Assembly (NCBI GenBank): GCA_905235355.1
Contig: CAJOLM010000059.1
Coordinates: forward strand, 1-6,687
From: an uncultured Elusimicrobiales bacterium
GTDB taxonomy: Bacteria > Elusimicrobiota > Elusimicrobia > Elusimicrobiales > Elusimicrobiaceae
Direction of reading: 5' to 3'
DNA: 6,687 bases
Shown here: in pieces, positions 1 to 4,870 of the stretch
Layout: each line of letters opens with the position of its first letter
Position numbering within the stretch: the first letter of the stretch is position 1
Made by a program: the position numbers and the translations under genes
The notes under the pieces: model-generated
The model's input: only the letters and a program-made list of their open reading frames with translations
The model's database searches: none
What the model was told of the DNA's origin: nothing

Positions 1-33
1 ATTAAAGGCCGCTGGTTTAACGTCGGTCAATAA
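1..33 (+). CDS. secY: C-terminal tail of protein translocase subunit SecY (partial, 5' end outside window)
   Basis: The first frame is open from base 1 and reads IKGRWFNVGQ before a TAA at 31-33. The piece is too short for a real homology call. Two things support SecY: secY lies immediately upstream of adk in most bacterial ribosomal-protein operons, and SecY proteins often end in a basic cytoplasmic tail containing a K-x-G-R or I-K/R-G-R motif after the last membrane helix. SecY is the channel of the SecYEG translocon in the inner membrane. The identity is therefore an inference from position plus a weak motif. A random open stretch of this length would not be surprising. The stop codon lies at the left edge of the palindrome at 31-132. 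Confidence 0.45.
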   Translation: MKGRWFNVGQ

Positions 34-132
34 TTCGTCGTTTTTTCGTTGTGGCGTTGTTGTTACGGCACTCACATAGTTACTATGCTTCGTGCCTAAA
101 CGCCTAGCCAAAACCGAAAAATACTTGAATTA
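31..132. repeat. ~100-nt interrupted palindrome in the secY-adk gap
   Basis: Nested inverted arms share one centre: TAATTC (31-36) with GAATTA (127-132); 42-55 with 107-121 (13 pairs, one G-A mismatch, one bulged C); GGCAC (67-71) with GTGCC (92-96); CATAG (75-79) with CTATG (83-87). GGCGTT (53-58) can pair instead with AACGCC (99-104). The long arms have T-runs on the 5' side and A-runs on the 3' side, the reverse of an intrinsic terminator, so it should not terminate on either strand. It could be a dispersed palindromic repeat (REP- or MITE-like), a processing site in the operon transcript, or a regulatory leader. It contains no gene. Confidence 0.6.
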
Positions 133-170
133 AAAAAGTAGTTTTTGAAAAATTAGTTTTACATTCTTTT

Positions 171-199
171 GCGTTTAGGCTCCAATGGGGTCTAAACGC
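171..199 (+). promoter_or_regulatory. Strong hairpin in the adk leader, with an alternative pairing partner upstream
   Basis: Bases 171-183 pair with 187-199 around a three-base loop (AAT). That is 13 consecutive pairs, two of them G-U, with GCGTTTAG facing CTAAACGC. The hairpin ends 11 nt before the AAGAGGA ribosome site (211-217) of adk. No T-run follows, so it is not an intrinsic terminator. The left arm GCGTTTAGGC (171-180) is also the exact reverse complement of 94-103 inside the upstream palindrome, so two mutually exclusive folds are possible. The bases before it (about 122-170) are very AT-rich and might hold a promoter, but I found no convincing -35/-10 pair. Regulation is inferred; only the pairing is visible. 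Confidence 0.5.
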
Positions 200-221
200 G
201 AAAGTGTCTTAAGAGGACAAA

Positions 222-854
222 ATGGATATTATACTCATGGGGGCGCCAGGCGCCGGAAAAGGCACGCAAGCGGCCCGTTTAAAAACTGCACTGGGATATA
301 AACATATTTCTACCGGAGATGTGCTTCGGAGTGAAATTGCCAGCGGCAGCGAACTGGGCAAAAAAGTCGGTGCTATTATTCAAAAAGGCGACTTGGTTTC
401 TGATGAGCTGATGCTATCCATTTTGAAAGAAGTAGTATCAGGTGTGCAAGAGCCGATTATTTTTGACGGATTTCCACGCACTGTGCCGCAAGCAGAAATG
501 CTAAATACCATGCTCGCCTCTTTGGGGCGTGAGCTGGGCAAAGCAGTAGAAATTTCTTTGCCGGATGAAGTGGTGGTGGTGCGTTTGTCGTCACGCAAAC
601 AATGCAAGCTGCCTAGTGGCGAAGTAAAGCAAATCGGACCGGATTTTTCGCTGGAAGATTGCGCCGCCCAAGGCGGAGAAGTGTTTACCCGCAAAGATGA
701 TAGTGCGGAAAGTATTGCACACCGCTTGCAGGTGTATCACCAACAGACAGAGCCGGTGACCGCTTTTTATAAACAGGCCGGAAAATTTGTAGCCGTGAAC
801 GGGGACCAACATCCGGACCAAGTATTAAACGATTTATTAAACGTGTTAAAGTAG
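222..854 (+). CDS. adk: Adenylate kinase
   Basis: Cytosolic nucleotide kinase catalysing ATP + AMP = 2 ADP. At 210 residues it is a long-type enzyme with a full LID. Visible motifs are the P-loop GAPGAGKGT (7-15), the AMP-site HISTGDVLR (28-36, with R36), DGFPRT (82-87, with R86), and the LID arginines R121, R125, R157 and R168, which match the catalytic arginines of the family. The LID (about 122-159) is odd: C128 and C147 stand where the first cysteine of each CxxC zinc pair is expected, but the partners are not cysteine (P131 or S132, and Q150). The site thus lies between the four-cysteine zinc type and the zinc-free type of E. coli. The start at 222 fits the P-loop position and follows AAGAGGA at 211-217. 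map begins 7 nt after its stop. Adk sits between secY and map in many bacterial operons. Confidence 0.97.
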   Translation: MDIILMGAPGAGKGTQAARLKTALGYKHISTGDVLRSEIASGSELGKKVGAIIQKGDLVSDELMLSILKEVVSGVQEPIIFDGFPRTVPQAEMLNTMLASLGRELGKAVEISLPDEVVVVRLSSRKQCKLPSGEVKQIGPDFSLEDCAAQGGEVFTRKDDSAESIAHRLQVYHQQTEPVTAFYKQAGKFVAVNGDQHPDQVLNDLLNVLK

Positions 855-861
855 AAGATTT

Positions 862-1614
862 ATGATTGAAGTCAAAAACGAGCACGAATTGCAACTGATG
901 AGAAACGCCGGCAAAGTAACGGCCGCCGTGCTTGAAAAAATGACGGAGGCCGCCCAACCGGGCGTGTCCACCTTGGATTTAGATGTGCTGGCCGAGAAAA
1001 CGATTCGCTCCTTCGGGGCGATACCGCTTTTTCTGGGCTATGGTGGGTTTCCGGGTAGTATTTGCGCGTCTATCAATGAAGAAGTCGTGCACGGAATCCC
1101 AAAAAAAGGTAGAATATTAAAGAGTGGTGATATTATCAGTATCGATACAGGAGCCAAGCTTGACGGTTTCTGTTCGGATGCCGCTGTCACCCTCGGCGTC
1201 GGCAAAGTTTCTGAAGAAGCCCAGCGATTGATGGACGTTACCAAAAAATCGCTCTATAAAGCAATCGGGCTAATCAAACCGGGTATCCGTTTAGGAGATA
1301 TCGGACACGCGGTGGAAACGTATGCCGAGCAACAAGGTATGGGAGTGGTGCGCGATTATTGCGGCCACGGCATTGGCCGTACAATGCACGAGGAGCCGTC
1401 TATTCCGAATTTCGGAAAAGCCGGCACCGGACCTGTTTTACAGGCGGGTATGGTGCTTGCCATTGAACCCATGCTTACAGCGGGAACATGGAGAGTCAGG
1501 CAGCTTAGTGACGGCTGGACGGTGGTCACGCGGGACGGCAGTTTAGCGGCCCACTTTGAACATACGGTAGCAGTCACGGCTCACGGCGGTGAAATTTTTA
1601 CCGCTTTTGAATAA
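862..1614 (+). CDS. map: Type I methionine aminopeptidase
   Basis: Cytosolic metalloprotease that removes the initiator methionine from new proteins whose second residue is small. It has 250 residues, with the pita-bread fold from the N-terminus and no N-terminal zinc-finger extension, so it is a type Ia-like short form. All five expected metal ligands are present: D95 (in IDTG), D106, H169 (in GHGIG), E202 (in AIEPM) and E233 (in HFEHT). The substrate-site histidines are H77 (VVHGIP) and H176 (MHEEP). The stretch SICASINEEVVHGIP is typical of the family. Start ATG 862 lies 7 nt after the adk stop with only a weak purine stretch ahead, so translation is probably coupled to adk. A 44-nt gap with a small hairpin separates it from infA. 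Nothing suggests loss of function. Confidence 0.97.
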   Translation: MIEVKNEHELQLMRNAGKVTAAVLEKMTEAAQPGVSTLDLDVLAEKTIRSFGAIPLFLGYGGFPGSICASINEEVVHGIPKKGRILKSGDIISIDTGAKLDGFCSDAAVTLGVGKVSEEAQRLMDVTKKSLYKAIGLIKPGIRLGDIGHAVETYAEQQGMGVVRDYCGHGIGRTMHEEPSIPNFGKAGTGPVLQAGMVLAIEPMLTAGTWRVRQLSDGWTVVTRDGSLAAHFEHTVAVTAHGGEIFTAFE

Positions 1615-1628
1615 ACGCAGGTTGTTTA

Positions 1629-1646
1629 TTCTGAATTTAATCAGAA
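1629..1646. other. Small inverted repeat in the map-infA gap
   Basis: TTCTGA (1629-1634) and TCAGAA (1641-1646) form a perfect six-base inverted repeat around a six-base AT-rich spacer. It ends four bases before the GGAG ribosome site of infA. As RNA the hairpin would be weak, and no T-run follows. It could be a minor leader structure or chance. This 44-nt gap is the largest inside the run from adk to mreB. Confidence 0.3.
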
Positions 1647-1658
1647 ACTCGGAGATGT

Positions 1659-1871
1659 ATGAGCGATAAAATAGAAGTAGAAGGCAAAGTCCTGGAAAGC
1701 TTGCCAAACGCGATGTTTAAAATTGAAATCCCGGGCGGCAAAATTATTCTGGGGCACATATCCGGGAAGATGAGAGTCCATCATATAAGAATCCTGCCCG
1801 GAGACAAAGTAAAACTTGAACTGTCCCCGTATGACTTAACCAAAGGCCGGATTACTTATAGGGAGAAATAA
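1659..1871 (+). CDS. infA: Translation initiation factor IF-1
   Basis: IF-1 binds the A site of the 30S subunit and works with IF-2 and IF-3 to select the initiator tRNA. The 70-residue product is the usual length and is a single S1/OB-fold domain. Recognisable blocks are VLESLPNAMFKIEI (12-25), the AHISGKM-like GHISGKMR (32-39), IRILPGDKVKLELSPYDLTKGRI (43-65) and a basic end. The start at 1659 follows GGAG at 1651-1654 with a short four-base spacing. Another ATG at 1655 is out of frame and stops after four codons. The TAA stop is directly followed by the rpmJ ATG with no spacer. infA in front of rpmJ and rpsM is the common arrangement in bacteria that keep this gene in the ribosomal cluster. 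Confidence 0.97.
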   Translation: MSDKIEVEGKVLESLPNAMFKIEIPGGKIILGHISGKMRVHHIRILPGDKVKLELSPYDLTKGRITYREK

Positions 1872-1985
1872 ATGAAAGTCAGAGCTAGTGTAAAGAAAAT
1901 ATGCCAAAAGTGCAAAATTATTAAGCGCAACGGCGTAGTGCGTGTAGTGTGCGAAGTCGCTAAACACAAACAACGCCAAGGTTAA
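1872..1985 (+). CDS. rpmJ: 50S ribosomal protein L36 (bL36), zinc-ligand form
   Basis: This small gene encodes 37 residues starting MKVRASVKKICQKCK and ending KHKQRQG, an unmistakable bL36. L36 is the smallest large-subunit protein and binds 23S rRNA. The zinc ribbon ligands are all present: C11, C14, C27 and H32, so this is the C+ form; many genomes also carry a zinc-free paralog elsewhere, which cannot be judged here. The ATG touches the infA stop codon (TAAATG). Its ribosome site GGGAG (1861-1865) lies inside the end of infA, so the two are probably translationally coupled. rpsM follows after 21 nt. The length, both ends and all ligands match the family, so the call is secure. Confidence 0.97.
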   Translation: MKVRASVKKICQKCKIIKRNGVVRVVCEVAKHKQRQG

Positions 1986-2006
1986 TTTAAGGAGTCTTCA
2001 TAGAAT

Positions 2007-2387
2007 ATGGCTAGAGTCGCAGGTATTGATTTACCTAAAAATAAAAGAATTGATGTAGCGTTGGAATATATCTATGGCATTGGCAAAAAAAATGCCAAAG
2101 AATTGCTCGCCAAAGTGGCCGGGCAAATTGATCCCGCTACCCGCGTCAAAGACTTGACTGAACAACAGGCCGGTCTATTGAACACCATCTTGCAAAAAGA
2201 ATACAAGGTGGAAGGTGAGCTTCGCCGTGAAGTGGCGCAGAATATTCACCGCTTTATTGAGATCGGTTCGTACAGAGGCCAGCGCCACCGCAGAAATCTG
2301 CCGGTACGCGGTCAGCGGACCAAAACCAACAGCCGCACCCGCCGTGGTCGCAGAAAAACGGTCGGCTCCAAGGCTGCAGCGAAATAA
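2007..2387 (+). CDS. rpsM: 30S ribosomal protein S13 (uS13)
   Basis: S13 sits in the head of the small subunit and contacts the P-site tRNA and the inter-subunit bridge. The 126-residue product starts MARVAGIDLPKNKR and carries the helix-two-turn-helix segment around YIYGIGKKNAKELL (21-34). It also has the signature RGQRHRRNLPVRGQRTKTNSRT (90-111) and a basic C-terminal tail that ends in alanine and lysine. Only the last residues (SKAAAK) depart from the usual lysine-rich end. The ribosome site AAGGAG (1989-1994) has a rather long 12-nt spacing to ATG 2007. As the first S-protein gene of the classical alpha operon (rpsM-rpsK-rpsD-rpoA-rplQ), it would lie where S4 feedback acts in E. coli. I did not see a clear copy of that pseudoknot here. 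Confidence 0.97.
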   Translation: MARVAGIDLPKNKRIDVALEYIYGIGKKNAKELLAKVAGQIDPATRVKDLTEQQAGLLNTILQKEYKVEGELRREVAQNIHRFIEIGSYRGQRHRRNLPVRGQRTKTNSRTRRGRRKTVGSKAAAK

Positions 2388-2405
2388 CTTTAAGGATTTA
2401 ATATT

Positions 2406-2837
2406 ATGGCAGAAGAAAAAGAAATAAAAACGGCTGCTGAAGAAACAAAAGCTCCCGCAGCTGCAAAAGCAAAAAAGAAAAATGCCAAAGCGCCGGCCTT
2501 CGGCGTAGTGCACATTTATTGTTCGTTTAACAATACTATCGTGACGGTGTCCGACGATAAAGGCAATACGATCGCTTGGTCCACCGCCGGTTCTCACGGT
2601 TTTAAGGGTACGAAAAAGAGCACGCCGTTTGCTGCTCAAATTACCAGCAATAAAGCCGCTGAAAAAGCTGTCGCGTTAGGTATGCGCGAAGTGGCTGTAA
2701 AAGTATGCGGTCCCGGTCAAGGACGCGAAACCGCCGTGCGTGCTGTACAACAAGCCGGCTTGACGGTTTCTTCCATCAAAGACGTGACCCCCATCCCGCA
2801 TAACGGATGCAGACCCCCTAAAGCACGGAGAGTATAA
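2406..2837 (+). CDS. rpsK: 30S ribosomal protein S11 (uS11)
   Basis: S11 lies on the small-subunit platform next to the 3' end of 16S rRNA and the mRNA exit channel. At 143 residues it is about 14 longer than usual. The excess is an N-terminal stretch rich in Ala, Lys and Glu (residues 1-29), probably disordered. The core begins near 32 (FGVVHIYCSFNNTIVTVSD) and includes KGTKKSTPFAAQ (67-78) and the C-terminal signature DVTPIPHNGCRPPKARRV (126-143). Two positions differ from the common sequence: GPGQGRE (102-108), where GPGPGRE is common, and KARRV, where K/RRRV is common. The start at 2406 follows AAGGA (2392-2396). A shorter product from a downstream ATG would lose core strands, so this start is preferred. 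Confidence 0.96.
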   Translation: MAEEKEIKTAAEETKAPAAAKAKKKNAKAPAFGVVHIYCSFNNTIVTVSDDKGNTIAWSTAGSHGFKGTKKSTPFAAQITSNKAAEKAVALGMREVAVKVCGPGQGRETAVRAVQQAGLTVSSIKDVTPIPHNGCRPPKARRV

Positions 2838-2842
2838 GATTT

Positions 2843-3484
2843 ATGTCCAGATATACTGAAGCTAGCTGCAAAAAATGCAGAAAATTAGACTGCAAATTAT
2901 TCCTCAAAGGCACCAAATGCTATACCAATTGTGTCATTGACAAATTGGCCTCTGCTAAAGTGCGCGGCGGTAAAGCTGGCGGCAAAGCCCGCCGGACCAA
3001 ACTGTCCGAATATGGCGTGCGTTTGCAAGAAAAACAGAAAGCACGCTTTCAGTCCGGCATGTCGGAAATTCCGTTCCGCAATATGTTTGACAAAGCTGCC
3101 AAGCTGCAAGGTCAAACCGGCGAAAACTTCTTGCGCCTGTTAGAAACCCGCTTGGACAATATCGTGCGCCGCATTGGTTTTGCAGTATCTTTGAAAACTG
3201 CACGCCAATTGGTGTTGCACGGTGCTGTGACTGTCAACGGCAAAGCCGTCAATGTACCCTCTTTCCAAGTCAAACCGGGCGACAAAGTGGTTTTAAATTC
3301 CGCTTTAGCTGAAAACCCGATGATTAAGCAAGGCTTGTTGGAAACGGAAAAACGCAACCAACGCCCGAGCTTTTTGGAATTTGATGCGGAGAAGTTGACT
3401 GGCAAGTTGTTGCGCTGGCCGGACCGGGCAGAAATGTCCTATCCTGTCAATGAGCAGCTGATTGTAGAATACTACTCTAAATAA
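2843..3484 (+). CDS. rpsD: 30S ribosomal protein S4 (uS4), cysteine-containing form
   Basis: S4 is a primary 16S rRNA binder that nucleates 30S assembly, and in many bacteria it represses the alpha operon. The 213-residue product has an N-terminal cysteine region (C9, C12, C17, C26, C30), then the S4N segment with SEYGVRLQEKQKAR (55-68). The S4 RNA-binding domain follows at about 103-165 (RLDNIVRRIGFAVSLKTARQLVLHGAVTVNG), and the end is PVNEQLIVEYYSK. Zinc-type S4 proteins usually have CxxC and then CxxxxC. Here the second pair is closer (C26 and C30, three residues between), and an extra cysteine, C17, is present. The linker after it (33-52) is Gly/Lys-rich and lacks the usual RRPYPPGQHG motif. 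It starts 5 nt after rpsK, with GGAGAG at 2827-2832. Confidence 0.97.
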   Translation: MSRYTEASCKKCRKLDCKLFLKGTKCYTNCVIDKLASAKVRGGKAGGKARRTKLSEYGVRLQEKQKARFQSGMSEIPFRNMFDKAAKLQGQTGENFLRLLETRLDNIVRRIGFAVSLKTARQLVLHGAVTVNGKAVNVPSFQVKPGDKVVLNSALAENPMIKQGLLETEKRNQRPSFLEFDAEKLTGKLLRWPDRAEMSYPVNEQLIVEYYSK

Positions 3485-3498
3485 TCGCGGAGGATGAA

Positions 3499-4503
3499 AT
3501 GGCTTTTAATGAATTAGTTCTTCCCCAAAAAATTCGTTTGGATGAGAAAACTGCGTCGGATCGTTACGGTAAGTTTACCGCCGAACCGTACGAAAGCGGA
3601 TATGGTCATACGGTGGGTAACTCCCTGCGCCGCATTCTGCTTTCCGGTATGGAAGGAGCTGCTGTAACCGCCGTTCGCATTACAGGTGCCGTGCATGAAT
3701 TTAGCACGTTGCCCAATGTGCGGGAAGACGTAATCAACATCTTGCTCAATTTGAAACAATTGCGCATTAAGATGGACAACAAAAACCGCGAATATGTTAC
3801 GCTGACAGCTACCAAAGCCGGCCCGGTAACGGCTGCCGACATTGAAGAAGTAGACGGCGTAAGCGTTATTAATAAAGACCTGCAACTGGCCACCTTAGAA
3901 GTGGGCGGTAAGTTGGATATGGAAATTGAAATCTCCCGCGGCAAGGGCTATGTCCCGGCGGAAGATTTAGCCAAAATCCAACGCCCGGCAGGTTTTATTC
4001 CGGTGGATGCGCTGTTTTCTCCCATCGTAAAAGTTCACTATGATGTGGAACCGGCCCGCGTCGGTCAGAAAACGGACTATGACCGCTTGATCTTGGAAAT
4101 TACCACTGACGGCACATTAGAGCCGGCCCGTGCATTGCACCGCGCCGCCGTGCTGCTCTCTGGTTCCTTGCATATTTTCACCATTGAAGGTGAAGAACCG
4201 GGCACCGTGGCTGTAAGCACAGGTGCAGACCAGCAAGAACCCATTTCCATGACCGGCAGCGTCAGCGGTGCTACGCCTGTCAATTCCAAACAGGATGAGC
4301 TTTTAAATCAGTCTATTGAATTTATTGAGCTTTCTTCCCGTTCCATCAATTGCTTGAAATCCGAAAACATTAACACAGTGCGCGATTTAGTCAAAATGGC
4401 TGAAGAAGACCTGAAAATGATTAAGAATTTCGGTGCCAAGTCTATGGACGAGATCAAAGAAAGATTGGCTGAGATGAACTTGTCTCTGGGGATGAAAATT
4501 TAA
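3499..4503 (+). CDS. rpoA: DNA-directed RNA polymerase subunit alpha
   Basis: Alpha dimerises to seed assembly of the polymerase core and contacts promoter UP elements and activators through its C-terminal domain. The protein has 334 residues. The N-terminal dimerisation domain (about 1-230) contains HTVGNSLRRILLSG (37-50), the highly conserved assembly motif. The C-terminal domain (about 264-334) carries RSINCLKSE (281-289), whose R281, N284 and K287 align with the DNA-binding residues of E. coli alpha. It also has NFGAKS (310-315) and ends LSLGMKI. The linker between domains (about 231-263) is rich in Gly, Ser and Thr and, by my count, about 17 residues longer than that of Bacillus subtilis alpha. 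The start follows a strong CGGAGGA (3488-3494). It lies between rpsD and rplQ, as in the classical alpha operon. Confidence 0.98.
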   Translation: MAFNELVLPQKIRLDEKTASDRYGKFTAEPYESGYGHTVGNSLRRILLSGMEGAAVTAVRITGAVHEFSTLPNVREDVINILLNLKQLRIKMDNKNREYVTLTATKAGPVTAADIEEVDGVSVINKDLQLATLEVGGKLDMEIEISRGKGYVPAEDLAKIQRPAGFIPVDALFSPIVKVHYDVEPARVGQKTDYDRLILEITTDGTLEPARALHRAAVLLSGSLHIFTIEGEEPGTVAVSTGADQQEPISMTGSVSGATPVNSKQDELLNQSIEFIELSSRSINCLKSENINTVRDLVKMAEEDLKMIKNFGAKSMDEIKERLAEMNLSLGMKI

Positions 4504-4525
4504 GACCCATTGAAAGGATTGTAAT

Positions 4526-4870
4526 ATGATTAAAAATACCGGATATCGTAAACTCGGCAAAACTTCTTCTCACAAAAATGCGATGCTCAAAAATATGGCA
4601 ACCAGCATTATCTTGCACGAAGAAGTGAAGACCACGCTGCCCAAGGCTAAAGAAGTACGCCGCGTAGTGGAAGGTTTAATTACCTTGGCTAAAGCCAATA
4701 ATCATTTGGCCGTCAAGGACAGTGTAAAAGATAAAGCTGCTTACAAAAAATTGTTTGAAGTGTTGGCAGCTCGTTATCAAAACCGCGCGGGTGGTTTTAC
4801 GCGCATCTACCGTGCAGGTGTTCGTCAAGGCGACAATGCACAGGTAGCAATTATTAAATTGGTGGACTAA
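4526..4870 (+). CDS. rplQ: 50S ribosomal protein L17 (bL17)
   Basis: L17 is a bacterial large-subunit protein near the peptide exit tunnel. The 114-residue product has the family blocks RKLGKTSSHKNAMLKNMATSII (8-29), the VKTTLPKAKEVRRVVEGLITLAK region (34-56), and the end GGFTRIYRAGVRQGDNAQVAIIKLVD. The usual RH at residues 2-3 of L17 is replaced here by MIKNTGYRKLG. The length is at the short end of the range. The ribosome site GAAAGGA (4512-4518) has good spacing to ATG 4526. The gene normally ends the alpha operon, but here its TAA stop is immediately followed by the mreB ATG. No terminator or promoter can fit between them except inside the coding sequence. Confidence 0.97.
   Translation: MIKNTGYRKLGKTSSHKNAMLKNMATSIILHEEVKTTLPKAKEVRRVVEGLITLAKANNHLAVKDSVKDKAAYKKLFEVLAARYQNRAGGFTRIYRAGVRQGDNAQVAIIKLVD

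Noticed and set aside
31..132. Palindrome as a bidirectional terminator
   Set aside because: T-runs lie on the 5' arm and A-runs on the 3' arm, which is the reverse of the terminator layout on both strands.
171..199. adk leader hairpin as an intrinsic terminator for secY
   Set aside because: The stem is strong but the next bases (200-210) are not T-rich, and the minus strand has no T-run directly after it either.
242..254. GGCGCC-A-GGCGCC palindromic repeat at the start of adk
   Set aside because: It encodes the Gly-Ala-Pro-Gly-Ala P-loop residues, so the repeat is explained by Gly/Ala codon use and is probably not a regulatory element.
1322..1546. + strand out-of-frame open reading frame inside map
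   Set aside because: It is a frame shadow of map, which is intact with all metal ligands, and it has no family features.
2175..2639. 154-codon minus-strand open frame opposite rpsM and rpsK
   Set aside because: It lies antisense across two certain ribosomal protein genes, has low-complexity Phe/Ser runs created by Lys-rich codons on the other strand, and shows no family motif.
3482..3498. Possible programmed overlap at ATG 3494, upstream of the rpoA start
   Set aside because: That ATG is out of frame and stops within a few codons. The start at 3499 gives the standard alpha N-terminus with a strong ribosome site.
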